A DNA stretch of 64,000 bases from Methanobacterium bryantii. Lineage in GTDB: Archaea > Methanobacteriota > Methanobacteria > Methanobacteriales > Methanobacteriaceae. The notes beneath the pieces were generated by a model. It saw nothing but the letters and a program-made list of their open reading frames with translations. It ran no database searches and was not told the DNA's origin. Numbering within the stretch: the first letter of the stretch is position 1; each line of letters begins with the position of its first letter. Position numbers and translations under genes: made by a program. Of this stretch, positions 38,541 through 47,639 are shown one piece after another. The stretch is from NCBI RefSeq assembly GCF_002287175.1, contig NZ_LMVM01000037.1:62001-126000 (forward strand). The letters run 5' to 3'.

Positions 38541-38984
38541 TTAAGCTGTACTTTCTTTTGGTGGTCTTGATCTTTTAATAAAGACTCCTATAACTCCGCC
38601 AACGGCACATATAACTCCGTAAAAAATGCTGGCTATTACTGCAACTGGAACTCCCCCTGCAATAAACATAATAAGCAGATCCCTATTTGTTCCAACAGGA
38701 TAAATAAAACTATTCGTAACTGTTCCAATTAAAACAAAAATAAGGCCCCCTATAAATCCTGCAACTGCCCCATTAATTGCAGCATTTTTAGTATTGCTAC
38801 TTGTTAAATGGCCTATGATTGAAATGTGCTCAATTTCAATGTCTGTTAAATAACCTACCATTAGTCCTGCTATTAAAAACCCTATAATTCCCGCCATTAA
38901 TCCACCAATAACATTCCTTGCCAGGACTAAACTTAAAATTAGCGCTATAATACTCCCTAAAATTACAGATTTCCAATCATCCAC
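38541..38984 (-). CDS. DUF5518-type four-helix membrane protein
   Basis: 147 residues with about four Gly/Ala/Ile-rich membrane helices (VILGSIIALILSLVLA, GLMAGIIGFLIAGLMVGYLTD, NGAVAGFIGGLIFVLIGTV, GVPVAVIASIFYGVICAVGGVIGVF) and a basic tail. It matches the small DUF5518 membrane proteins common in methanobacteria and haloarchaea. No function is known. It starts with GTG, 5 nt after AGGTGG. Confidence 0.75.
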   Translation of the reverse strand: MDDWKSVILGSIIALILSLVLARNVIGGLMAGIIGFLIAGLMVGYLTDIEIEHISIIGHLTSSNTKNAAINGAVAGFIGGLIFVLIGTVTNSFIYPVGTNRDLLIMFIAGGVPVAVIASIFYGVICAVGGVIGVFIKRSRPPKESTA

Positions 38985-39516
38985 TCAAACCACCTCTTAT
39001 ACCTATTCCTATTTGTTAATAAATTAATATAAATGTTTATATATTAATTTTAGCTTCTATGTATCTTAAATGAATTTCTTTAGGCTGATTGATTGGTTTA
39101 GACGTGATATAATATCATTAATATATTTAAATTGATTTAATTAAAAAATTAGCTCATATTATAAATTTTAGAGTTAAATCGAGAATTTTAATCATTTAAA
39201 GTGGTTATAGCATGTTAAAGCTTAATCAGATACTGGTTTGAAAAAAATAAGATTTCGTTAATTTGGTTAATTTTAGTCACATAACTGATGTGTTTTGGAA
39301 ATACAACTGTAATATTATTCATTTTCCCATGTATTAGACATAAATCTGCTTAAAATTTATGCAGACTAATTAAATTCTTAAACTCTTCATTAGTTAACCT
39401 TTATACTATTATTTAAAATATTAGTAAAAGCTATCATTAAATATTGGATAAATGTGGAGATTAACCCGGTATCAGCCCAATTTCAGTTAAAATTTTTTTA
39501 ATGCAGGTGGATTTAA
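38985..39516. other. Divergent AT-rich spacer
   Basis: About 530 bp between the DUF5518 gene and the second MFS transporter, with many A/T tracts and TATA-like stretches (ATAAATGTTTATATATTAATTTT near 39030). No repeat or RNA gene was recognised. Confidence 0.4.
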
Positions 39517-40872
39517 TTGAATTATAAAGAACTAAAAAGAGATCTTTTAATAGTGGGAATTTTAGTATCATTTCTTACGCCATTTGTTAGAGCATCCATT
39601 AATCTGGCATTACCGGCTATAGCTTACGAATTTGATTTGTCTGCTGTATCTTTAACATTGATATCAACAGTTTATCTTCTTGTTAATGCTATACTTTATA
39701 TTCCATTTGGTAGGGTTGGGGATATATACGGGCGAAAACGTATCTTTCAATATGGATTAATTATTTTCACAATAAGCTCATTTATATCAGCTTTTTCCAC
39801 TTCTGGAGAAATATTCCTTTTTACCCGGATTTTTCAAGCTGTAGGTAACGCAATGGTATTCGCTAATTTAAATGCCATGGTATCATCAGCATTTCCTACA
39901 AACGAAAGAGGTAGGGCATTTGGACTAACATCAATGGGTGTTTTCGTAGGATTAATATTTGGGCCAATACTTGGAGGGGCTATCACTGAAATTGTAGGAT
40001 GGAGAACATTATTCTATTTAGATACTGTAATAGGAATAATAGCAATTTTTGCCATCACCCGGTTTAAACATGATTGGGTAGATGCAGAAGGAGAGAAATT
40101 AGATATTTTAGGATCATTCCTGCTGGGTATATCTCTTATATTCATAATTTATGGTTTTTCAGATTCCACCAACAGTTACAGCCTATTTCTTATAGTTACC
40201 GGAATAATAGGACTTTTAGCATTTTATCTAGTCGAAAAAAGAGTTGCATTTCCTTTGATTAATTTAGGTTTATTTAAAAGTAAAAGTTTTACCTTTGGAA
40301 ATATCACTGCATTTATAAATTACGGCGCATTTGTATCGGTAGGGTTTATTTTAACCCTCTATTTACAATATTTAAAAGGTTATAGCCCTCTTACAGCAGG
40401 CTTAATAGTTTCTATTCAGTCAATTATAATGGTCATTGTATCTCCATATGCTGGAAGATTATCGGATAAAATAGATCCTAGAAATGTATCCGCTGCGGGG
40501 ATGGTGTTAACAACCGTTGGTGTAGTTCTTATGGCATTAATTAACTATGATAATGCCACATATTTGGGAGGCTTATCTCTCATTATTTTTGGAGCGGGTA
40601 TCGGTTTATTCTATTCTTCAAATACCAAGGTGGTTATGAGTGCAGTGGATAATAAATATTTTGGAATAGCTTCAGCAACATTAAGTAATGTGAGATCTAT
40701 GGGACAGATATTTGGAATGGGCATAGTAACGTTAATTATTTCTGCTATTTTGGGAAATGCGCAAATTATGCCTTCCAATTATCCAGAACTTTTTATAAGC
40801 ATAAAAATTGCATTTGTTGCCATCGCTGCTTTAAGCGCAGTTGGAATTTTCACATCAGTATTGGAAGATTAA
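39517..40872 (+). CDS. MFS transporter, DHA2 (14-TM) type, second copy
   Basis: 451 residues, about 14 membrane helices, paralogous to the transporter at 33023-34438: FLTPFVRASINLALPAIAYEF, motif A FGRVGDIYGRKR, RIFQAVGNAMVFANLNAMV, GVFVGLIFGPILGGAITEIVGWR and GYSPLTAGLIVSIQSIIMVIVSP. EmrB/QacA-like export is the likely role. It starts with TTG, 5 nt after AGGTGGA. No regulator is adjacent. Confidence 0.92.
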   Translation: MNYKELKRDLLIVGILVSFLTPFVRASINLALPAIAYEFDLSAVSLTLISTVYLLVNAILYIPFGRVGDIYGRKRIFQYGLIIFTISSFISAFSTSGEIFLFTRIFQAVGNAMVFANLNAMVSSAFPTNERGRAFGLTSMGVFVGLIFGPILGGAITEIVGWRTLFYLDTVIGIIAIFAITRFKHDWVDAEGEKLDILGSFLLGISLIFIIYGFSDSTNSYSLFLIVTGIIGLLAFYLVEKRVAFPLINLGLFKSKSFTFGNITAFINYGAFVSVGFILTLYLQYLKGYSPLTAGLIVSIQSIIMVIVSPYAGRLSDKIDPRNVSAAGMVLTTVGVVLMALINYDNATYLGGLSLIIFGAGIGLFYSSNTKVVMSAVDNKYFGIASATLSNVRSMGQIFGMGIVTLIISAILGNAQIMPSNYPELFISIKIAFVAIAALSAVGIFTSVLED

Positions 40873-41144
40873 AAAAAATAATTTATTGCTACATGGAATT
40901 TGCTAAACTCGGATTATTTTAACCTTACGGTTGTTATACTATGTTATAATGGATTTTTTCCAATTTATGATACATATATCTGCCATAAACCTAATTTATT
41001 CTATAAAATTAATTTTTTTAGAAGATCCCATTATAATTTGTTCTGCAGTAAGTTGAAGGTAATTCTTCAATTCGTTATTTATCTCTTTCAATAGTTATTT
41101 CCATTCCTATGTCCTGAAATCTATTAATATCTGCCTTTTCTAGT

Positions 41145-41951
41145 CTACTCAAAAAATCCCTTTGGTGTTTCTCCTTCTAAGAAAGGTTCAATGAAAGCAA
41201 TTAAAAGGTCGGTCTGAGTAATCACGGCAGTATGTGATGTTGCCGGCATAATAGCAAGACGTGAATTCGGCAAGGGCTTGTCCATATCCCCCATAACACC
41301 TCCACCAAGCAACCGAAACAGGGATACTATATGTTCGAGTGTTGCTCCGTCTGCATCACCATTAATAATAAGCACAGGGGTTTTCAATTTTTTAACATCT
41401 TCTTCCAGTGCCATAGGTTCCTTTTCGAGAGCTATCAGCTTTTCCACAAGTGCAGGAAACCCATCTGGATTAGGGGCAAGCTTACGATAGTCTTCAGCAA
41501 AAGGCATATTAAGAAACATCTCAACGGTCATTTGGGGAATGAATTTCCTGAACTCTGGCTGCCAGCCTTCAATATCATAGGCACCTGAGCAAAATATAAG
41601 TTTATTTACCTTTTCCGGATGGCGGATTGCAAGCTGCAGTCCGGTTATAGCACCCAGGGAATAACCGAATATATCAGCTTTTTTAAGGCCTACCTCGTCC
41701 ATAAAAGCAGCTATATCGTCTGCCAGGTTCGGATAAGTGATGGGGCGGTCAATGTCATTTGTCCGACCATGGCCCTGGAATTCGAGCGCATAAGCCTTGT
41801 GGGCCCTGGCGAGCTTGGGAATTATTTCTCCCATCGATATTATGTTCATATAAGCGCCGTGCAGTACGATTAGTGGGCCGCCCTTGCCGGAGACTTCATA
41901 ATACATTTTCATTCCGTTTACGTTGGCGTATTTACCTTCTCTTTCAATCAA
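41145..41951 (-). CDS. Alpha/beta hydrolase
   Basis: 269 residues from TTG 41951, which follows AGGAGAGAGG. A longer frame to 42038 adds an unlikely N-terminus. The alpha/beta-hydrolase fold is clear: oxyanion segment PLIVLHGAYMN, GHGRTNDIDRP, nucleophile elbow IFGYSLGAITGLQLA, acid region TPVLIINGDADGA and catalytic His in MPATSHTAVI. Its codons are visibly richer in G and C (GCGCATAAGCCTTGTGGGCC-like stretches) than every neighbour, which suggests transfer from a higher-GC donor. The substrate is unknown. Confidence 0.9.
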   Translation of the reverse strand: MIEREGKYANVNGMKMYYEVSGKGGPLIVLHGAYMNIISMGEIIPKLARAHKAYALEFQGHGRTNDIDRPITYPNLADDIAAFMDEVGLKKADIFGYSLGAITGLQLAIRHPEKVNKLIFCSGAYDIEGWQPEFRKFIPQMTVEMFLNMPFAEDYRKLAPNPDGFPALVEKLIALEKEPMALEEDVKKLKTPVLIINGDADGATLEHIVSLFRLLGGGVMGDMDKPLPNSRLAIMPATSHTAVITQTDLLIAFIEPFLEGETPKGFFE

Positions 41952-42110
41952 TTTGACCTCTCTCCTTTTATTTAAATATTTAAGCCTTAAATACAATTTC
42001 GAGACTATGTGGCCATATTTAAATCCCCTATAAATCAATAAAAAATATGATATAATATTAAATATAGAAAAAGTATTATATATAATTTAATTATATCATG
42101 GGTGTAAAAA

Positions 42111-43145
42111 ATGAACCCTAAAATCAGGTTTAAAACATTTAATAATGAAGTCCATGATATTTTAACTGAAAATATTGGGAAAACAGAAATTAAAATCATA
42201 AAATACAACGAAGAGCACTTCAAAGAAGAAATATTCGGTGAGTGTCCCAAAATTAAAGAAAATGAAACAACATGGATTAAAATGAATTATCTTACAGAAG
42301 ATAAATCTTTAAAAAAGCTTAGTAAATGCCTGAATTTAAATGAACATGTTCTAAAAAGAGTTTTAACATTGGATTATATACCTGATATTGAAGATTATAA
42401 AAATTATATTTATTTAACATTAATTGCGTTAAATGTCAAAAAGAAAACCAGAATAGAGCGAACACAGATTAGTATCATTTTAGGGAATAATTATGTAATT
42501 TCAATACATCCGGACAATGCTGAAATATTGAACCCAGTAATGAATAGATTAAATGTCCGTGAACATAGTATTAGGACTAAAGGGGCTGATTATTTAGCTT
42601 ACACCCTTGTAGATACTATTCTGGATTCTCAAATAATTACATTGAAAGAACTTGAAGGTGATCTTTCAAAGGCAGCTGAAAATATAATGGATGAACCATC
42701 TAACGAAAATTTTAGATTAATTCATACATATAGGGCTGAACTTGATAAAATAAGGTATGATATCCTCCCACTTCAACAGATAATCAATAGTATGGAGCTA
42801 ACTGAATCACCTTTAATAAATCAATCAACTAACACTTTTTTAAAGAATTTTCAAAGCCATGTAGCCCAAGTAGTTACTAGGATTGACACATTATCAGGTA
42901 GAATTACTGAGATACGCGATATATATAATTCGTCAATGAGCAGGAGGTTAGATGAAATTGTCAGGGTTTTAACTGTGGTAACAGTATTATTTGCCCCAGG
43001 AACTTTCATTGTAGGAATTTATGGTATGAATTTTCAGTTTATCCCTGAACTTGGACTGCCCCTTGCATACCCACTTGTTTTACTTATAAATTTTGTACTT
43101 ATAATTAGCCTGCTCATATACTTCCGGAGGAGACACTGGATATAA
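42111..43145 (+). CDS. corA: CorA-type magnesium/cobalt transporter
   Basis: 344 residues. A long cytoplasmic alpha/beta and coiled domain (FRLIHTYRAELDKIRYDILPLQQ, RIDTLSGRITEIRDIYNSSM) leads to two C-terminal membrane helices, the first ending in the signature YGMNFQFIPELG and the second LVLLINFVLIISLLIYF, with a basic tail RRRHWI. This is the CorA layout of a pentameric divalent-cation channel. GGGTG lies 6 nt before the ATG. The gene stands alone. Confidence 0.96.
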   Translation: MNPKIRFKTFNNEVHDILTENIGKTEIKIIKYNEEHFKEEIFGECPKIKENETTWIKMNYLTEDKSLKKLSKCLNLNEHVLKRVLTLDYIPDIEDYKNYIYLTLIALNVKKKTRIERTQISIILGNNYVISIHPDNAEILNPVMNRLNVREHSIRTKGADYLAYTLVDTILDSQIITLKELEGDLSKAAENIMDEPSNENFRLIHTYRAELDKIRYDILPLQQIINSMELTESPLINQSTNTFLKNFQSHVAQVVTRIDTLSGRITEIRDIYNSSMSRRLDEIVRVLTVVTVLFAPGTFIVGIYGMNFQFIPELGLPLAYPLVLLINFVLIISLLIYFRRRHWI

Positions 43146-43300
43146 TTTTTAAACATTATAATTCCTTAATTCTATTTTAAGGTTAATTTAAGAACTAATT
43201 AGGTTAGATATATAAAAATAAGTCAATCACTGTATTACAGCAAAAAGCCCACTACATTAACGAACTACATTTAAAAAGAAAAGGGATTAAAACCTCCTAA

Positions 43301-44002
43301 TTAGTATGCTAATTTTGTACCGAAATATTTATTATAATCATTGTTCGTTGCATTGGTTTCGTTTATAACCTGTTCAACACTTAGTACATTTGGGAATCCG
43401 CTGTTGTATCCATTTCTCCATCCATAATATTTGATTTTATAGGTTCCCCCAACTTTTAACTGGTTAAAAATATCCCGTGTATTGAATTTTTGGAACAGGA
43501 AGTTTTCATTATTAAAGAACCCTTCATTACTGGTTGTAACAAGCATTAATTCATTTGCATTGTCTATAACCATCCTACCATATTTATCGGCAATTATTCC
43601 GGGTTTAGTTTCCCATCCTTGAACTGTAATTATTTTTTCTTGTACAGATGGTACTTCATATGCACTCCACCAGTATACACAGCCGAGTGGGTAAACTGCT
43701 ATGATTGATACAATAAAAGCTAAAACAAACGTTATAATTAGTGATCCTTTATGATTTGATCCCCTGTGATGCGGTTCTTTGTGAGGTGGTTTCTTATGAT
43801 GCGGTTCCTTGTGATGTGATTTATTATGGGGTGATTCTTTATGGTGTGTTTCCTTATGGTGTGGTTCCTTGTGATGCGGTTCCATATCATTCAGTTTTTT
43901 CCATTTTACTACCGCCACAACTGTAGCGATAATTAACGGGATTACTATATACATGCCTACCTGTATCAGCAGTCCTTCTAACCAACTTGGTGCTACAAAC
44001 AT
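43301..44002 (-). CDS. Membrane protein with His-rich linker (tandem copy A)
   Basis: 233 residues: an N-terminal helix (GLLIQVGMYIVIPLIIATVVAVV), a 40-residue linker made of HHKEP/HHKET/PHHK units, a second helix (LIITFVLAFIVSIIAVYPLG), and an outer domain YWWSAYEVPSVQEKIITVQG, FNNENFLFQKFNTRDIFNQL, YKIKYYGWRNGYNSGFPN. The outer domain is nearly identical to copy B at 44292. The about 20 histidines could bind Zn, Ni or Co. CAGGAG precedes the ATG. The family is otherwise unknown to me; the outer part recalls DUF1523-like proteins. Confidence 0.8.
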   Translation of the reverse strand: MFVAPSWLEGLLIQVGMYIVIPLIIATVVAVVKWKKLNDMEPHHKEPHHKETHHKESPHNKSHHKEPHHKKPPHKEPHHRGSNHKGSLIITFVLAFIVSIIAVYPLGCVYWWSAYEVPSVQEKIITVQGWETKPGIIADKYGRMVIDNANELMLVTTSNEGFFNNENFLFQKFNTRDIFNQLKVGGTYKIKYYGWRNGYNSGFPNVLSVEQVINETNATNNDYNKYFGTKLAY

Positions 44003-44159
44003 TTTTATTCTCCTGTTTCCTGATTAAATGATTTACGTTAGACATCGACAATTAAATTAGTCTATTGTTAAATGAGAATAAAAACATTACTTTTTATATT
44101 AAAAATGAAGATTTTTTTTAAGCTTAATTTCAGTAAACTCGCATTCTGCCACTCAAAAT

Positions 44160-44262
44160 ATGTCAAAATCTTAAAAAATCGAAGATTTTTTATGCAGAGA
44201 AAAATTCTACGAATTTTTCTCCAGCTTCGATTTGCAACCTAAAAATTTGTAGAATTTTATTT
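44160..44262. repeat. Hairpin array between the tandem membrane protein genes
   Basis: Arms 44173-44180/44184-44191 (AAAAAATC, loop GAA), then arms 44197-44207/44211-44221 (GAGAAAAATTC, loop TAC, an 11-bp perfect stem), then a looser AAAATT/AATTTT pair near 44241-44258. The linker ATGCA and the following CAGC resemble linkers of the other arrays. It lies exactly between the two repeat units of the tandem duplication. Confidence 0.85.
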
Positions 44263-44291
44263 AAAAAGAAAAAGGGATTAAAACCTCCTAA

Positions 44292-44924
44292 TTAGTATGC
44301 AAATTTCGTACCGAAATATTTATTATAATCATTGCTAGTTGTATTTGTTTCGTTTATAACCTGTTCAACACTTAGTATATTTGGGAATCCGCTGTTGTAT
44401 CCATTTCTCCATCCATAATATTTGATTTTGTATGTTCCCCCAACTTTTAACTGGTTGAAGATATCCCTTGTATTGAATTTCTGGAACAGGAAGTTTTCAT
44501 TATTAAAGAACCCTTCACCGTCCTTTGCAACAAGCATTAATTGATCTGCATTACTTATAACCATCCCGCTATAATCACCGGAGACCATTCCGGCCTTAGG
44601 TTCCCATCCTTGAACTGTAATTATTTTCTCCTGTACCGATGGTACTTCATATGCACTCCACCAGTATACACAGCCAAGTGGGTACATTACTATGGCTGAT
44701 ACCATAAAAGCTAAAGCAAACGTTATAGCTATTGATAACTTCTTTGATTCATTGTAATATGGTTCTTCATAATATGGTTCACCAGGATATGCCTTTTGAT
44801 GTGGTTTATCCTTCAATTTTTTCCATTTTACTAGCCCTAAAATTACAGCGATAAGTAAAGGGATTCCTATGTATATACCTGCCTGTATTAATAGTCCTTC
44901 TAACCAATTTGGTGCTATAAACAT
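44292..44924 (-). CDS. Membrane protein, tandem copy B (no His-rich linker)
   Basis: 210 residues with the same layout as copy A: N-terminal helix, linker, second helix, and an outer domain almost identical over the last 110 residues (YEVPSVQEKIITVQGWE, NENFLFQKFNTRDIFNQLKV, YKIKYYGWRNGYNSGFPN). The linker is instead YPGEPYYEEPYYNESKK, with Tyr/Glu in place of His. The spacer sequences before and after both genes are also similar, so the pair arose by tandem duplication of the whole unit. Function unknown. Confidence 0.8.
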   Translation of the reverse strand: MFIAPNWLEGLLIQAGIYIGIPLLIAVILGLVKWKKLKDKPHQKAYPGEPYYEEPYYNESKKLSIAITFALAFMVSAIVMYPLGCVYWWSAYEVPSVQEKIITVQGWEPKAGMVSGDYSGMVISNADQLMLVAKDGEGFFNNENFLFQKFNTRDIFNQLKVGGTYKIKYYGWRNGYNSGFPNILSVEQVINETNTTSNDYNKYFGTKFAY

Positions 44925-45276
44925 TTTTATTCTCCTTGTTTTTTCTGATTAAATGATTCGCGTTAAACGTCGACAATTAAATTAGTCTTTGTCGAATAAG
45001 AATAAAAACATTACCTTTTATATTAAAATATGAAGGAGTTAAGCTTGATTTCGTTAAACCTAACTTGTTTCTAGTCGTATGGCCCTTATATTTAAGTGAT
45101 AATAAGGTTCTCATTTTTGCATTGGATTATCCATTTGGGACCTAAACTATTTTTTATGGTAATTTTTAAAAAATGGTAAAAATTTTGTATTAGGTAACTA
45201 ATTTTATATTCCTTAATTAATATAATAACCATTAGAATTAATTTCTGGTTGTGAGAGTTGATCTGGTGGTAATCTA
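44925..45276. other. Divergent spacer before vapBC
   Basis: Includes the upstream flank of copy B, which resembles the flank of copy A (GCGTTAAACGTCGACAATTA-type). Near 45072-45097 it holds TAGTCGTATGGCCCTTATATTT, which is close to TAGCCGCACGGCACTTATATTT at 35805-35826. The rest is A/T-rich. No gene is seen. Confidence 0.4.
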
Positions 45277-45537
45277 ATGGAGCAAATAGAAATGTTGAAA
45301 CATGTAGATGCACAGGGGAGGATAGTACTCCCTAAAAAATGGAGAGATAAACATTTGAAAGATCCTTCTGTAGTGATGCTTGTAAAAGATGGTGAAATAG
45401 TTGTAAAAGCCAATGAACCTGAAGATATAAGCGATCTCATAGATTCAGTTGAACTGAATATAAAGTCTGATTTAGGAGATTGGGATGAGGTCAGGAAAGA
45501 GCTGTATGATATAGGTCAAAAGAAGAGAAGGATGTGA
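45277..45537 (+). CDS. vapB: AbrB/SpoVT-type antitoxin (VapB)
   Basis: 86 residues. The swapped-hairpin AbrB fold is seen in HVDAQGRIVLPKKWRDKHLK and SVVMLVKDGEIVVKANEPED, followed by a helical toxin-binding tail. It lies 10 bp upstream of a PIN-domain gene, the standard VapBC arrangement in which the antitoxin represses its own promoter and blocks the RNase. GGTGGTAATCTA precedes the ATG. Confidence 0.9.
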   Translation: MEQIEMLKHVDAQGRIVLPKKWRDKHLKDPSVVMLVKDGEIVVKANEPEDISDLIDSVELNIKSDLGDWDEVRKELYDIGQKKRRM

Positions 45538-45547
45538 AAACTTGAAA

Positions 45548-45970
45548 ATGGTGGACGCCAATGTTTTCATCCACGGCATACTAAAGCCGCGCAAAAACAT
45601 CTCAAAAAGCAATAAAGAGCTGAAAAAAAGGGCAAATAATTTAGTTTTAAGGATAAATAAAGGAGAACCTGTTGGAATTTGTGTAATTCAGTTATCTGAA
45701 GTTATACGCATCTTCGAAAACCTTAAAGAACATGAAATCGCTTTTAGACTTCAAAAATTCTTCTTAAAAAGCCCAAGCATCAAAAAATTCCCTGTTTACG
45801 AAGAAGACTTTTTGCACGCGCATAGTCTCGTTGATAAATATAGAGACAATAAAATTAGCTTTAACGATGCATTAGCTTACAGCGTGATGAAAAGGGAAGG
45901 TATTGAAGAGATTTATTCTTTTAGTGCACATTTTGATATTTTTGATGATATTAAAAGGCTTGAAGGATGA
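45548..45970 (+). CDS. vapC: PIN-domain toxin (VapC)
   Basis: 140 residues, one PIN domain with the acidic metal-site residues in MVDANVFIHGIL (first D), VIQLSEVIRIFENL (E), NKISFNDALAYSVMK (D) and the last acidic residue in FSAHFDIFDDIK. VapC toxins are RNases that cut tRNA or rRNA sites; the target here is unknown. ATG 45548 is used; a TTG two codons earlier is also possible. Confidence 0.92.
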   Translation: MVDANVFIHGILKPRKNISKSNKELKKRANNLVLRINKGEPVGICVIQLSEVIRIFENLKEHEIAFRLQKFFLKSPSIKKFPVYEEDFLHAHSLVDKYRDNKISFNDALAYSVMKREGIEEIYSFSAHFDIFDDIKRLEG

Positions 45971-46084
45971 AATTTCAATGTTTTACAGCCACATTGTTTT
46001 ATTCGTTAAATTTGAATAATTCGCCGCCTGTCTGCTGAATTTTAGCAGCAGTTAAAGTGTGCAGATTTTTTGGTGTATTTAAGC

Positions 46085-46214
46085 TCATCAGTGTAATTAA
46101 GTAAACTAAAAATTCAAGTGAAATGAAATACACTTGTGTAGCCAGATAAACTTTAAATGGTAGTATACATAAATTCATTAGTGTAATCGAGTAAACTAAA
46201 AATTCAAGTAAAAT
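46085..46214. repeat. 40-bp direct repeat, two copies 90 bp apart
   Basis: 46085-46124 and 46175-46214 agree in all but about four positions, both reading TCATYAGTGTAATYRAGTAA then ACTAAAAATTCAAGTRAAAT. The second copy ends 28 bp before the ATPase start. It may be a tandem operator of the ATPase gene or a mark of integration/duplication. Confidence 0.75.
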
Positions 46215-46241
46215 ACCTGATGTAACTAAATGGGGGATTAT

Positions 46242-47480
46242 ATGCCAATTTTACCATTAGGAATTCCTACAGATTTGGATAAATATTTTTACAACCGCGA
46301 AAAAGATATAATAACGATAAAATCCTTTTTAAATACACTTAACTATGGTGTAGCTAATCAAATGTTAGTTACAGGATATAGGGGCGTTGGTAAATCATTT
46401 TTATTGAAGAAACTGTTAGCAGAATTACCTGATAATATTCTCACGGCATATATAGACATGTCTAAAATATTCGGTATTCAAAAAGGCAAGATAACAGAAG
46501 AATTAATAATGAACAGCCTTTTAGAAGCAATGAATGAGTCACTGCGAGAAGATATGGATGATTTGACAAAATCATATGATATAGTTAAGGATCTTATAAG
46601 AAAACTCCAGCCCTCAAACACAAAGCGTTTGGGGCCCCAAAATTCTACGAATTTTGGACGGCAGAAAAAATTTGATTTTAAAGAAGCAGGGACAGCTATG
46701 GGAATAGCAATTCCTGATATTAAGGATAACTACGAAAAACTCAGTAAATTTGTAATGGAATTCCCCCAAAGAGTTGTTGAGCTTTCAAATGGAGAAATAA
46801 GCGGTTTTGTAATAGTAATAGATGAATTCCAACTTATCGGCGAATTAGATTCTCCAGAAGCATTTTTCTGGTTGTTCAGGAGTTATACTCAGGAACAGGA
46901 TAACGTGAGCTATATTTTTACAGGGTCAACATCTGCATCCAGTGATATTGTAGATAAAATAAATGGTATAAAAGGGGCTTTTGGGGGTAGAATGACCCAG
47001 TATACTGTTGACCCATTCACAAGGGAAGAATCTGAAGGTTATTTAAAAGAAAAAGTATCGGAGTTAAAATTTACTGAAAGTGGTTTAGAACGATTTTATA
47101 AATGCACAAGGGGATACCCTGCGTATATAAACAGCTTTTGTAATACAATGTCTGGAGATGTAGAATATGATGATGAACTGGTTATCCAGACATTCTATGA
47201 AAAAATTGAGCAGGTTGCCATTATGTGGACTGCAGTATGGGCCACACTTTCAGGTAAAGAAAAAGATATCATTACAACCCTTGTTGAAAATGGGCCGTTA
47301 AGCTGGAGTGATTTATTGGCCGGAGTAGACTTTTCCAATAAAACGCTTGCAAAATATGTGAATATAATAAAAAATAAGGGCATACTGTCCCATTCAGGTA
47401 AAAAATACATGATTGAGGACCACATGTTATTGGCCTGGTTGGGGTATAAGAAAGAGAGGGACGGTTTTTACCCGCCTTAA
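46242..47480 (+). CDS. AAA ATPase (archaeal STAND/ORC-like family) with palindrome inside the frame
   Basis: 412 residues from ATG 46242, which follows GGGGGAT (an upstream ATG at 46230 precedes that RBS). An ATP-binding protein of the archaeal AAA type: Walker A VTGYRGVGKSFLLKKL, Walker B FVIVIDEFQLIGELD, sensor region SYIFTGSTSASSD, then a C-terminal winged helix (SGKEKDIITTLVENGPLSW, TLAKYVNIIKNKGILSH). Between residues about 125 and 142 the peptide SNTKRLGPQNSTNFGRQ is encoded by a two-hairpin palindromic element, in frame. It probably works in a mobile or stress context; its partner is not known. Confidence 0.85.
   Translation: MPILPLGIPTDLDKYFYNREKDIITIKSFLNTLNYGVANQMLVTGYRGVGKSFLLKKLLAELPDNILTAYIDMSKIFGIQKGKITEELIMNSLLEAMNESLREDMDDLTKSYDIVKDLIRKLQPSNTKRLGPQNSTNFGRQKKFDFKEAGTAMGIAIPDIKDNYEKLSKFVMEFPQRVVELSNGEISGFVIVIDEFQLIGELDSPEAFFWLFRSYTQEQDNVSYIFTGSTSASSDIVDKINGIKGAFGGRMTQYTVDPFTREESEGYLKEKVSELKFTESGLERFYKCTRGYPAYINSFCNTMSGDVEYDDELVIQTFYEKIEQVAIMWTAVWATLSGKEKDIITTLVENGPLSWSDLLAGVDFSNKTLAKYVNIIKNKGILSHSGKKYMIEDHMLLAWLGYKKERDGFYPP
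46615..46657 (+). repeat. Two-hairpin palindromic element inserted in a coding sequence
   Basis: Arms 46615-46621/46625-46631 (CAAACAC against GCGTTTG, one mismatch, loop AAA) and arms 46637-46645/46649-46657 (CCAAAATTC, perfect, loop TAC), joined by GGGCC and followed by ACGGCAG. The design, loops and GC-rich linkers match the intergenic hairpin arrays. It adds about 15-18 codons to the ATPase without breaking the frame. Confidence 0.85.
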
Positions 47481-47639
47481 TTCGTTAAACTCGACTATAA
47501 CGAAGTTAGTATGTTAAATAATTTTTAATTTAGTAGTTAAGTTACTGTAGTTGGTTAATAAAAAATTTAAATAGTTGATAAATTTAGCTATTAGTCTCTA
47601 TTTTTTAAACTAAATGGTATTAATAGTTAATTAGTCATT

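Noticed and set aside
46085..46214. Insertion sequence ends
   Set aside because: The 40-bp direct repeats have no terminal inverted repeats and no transposase gene lies between or near them.
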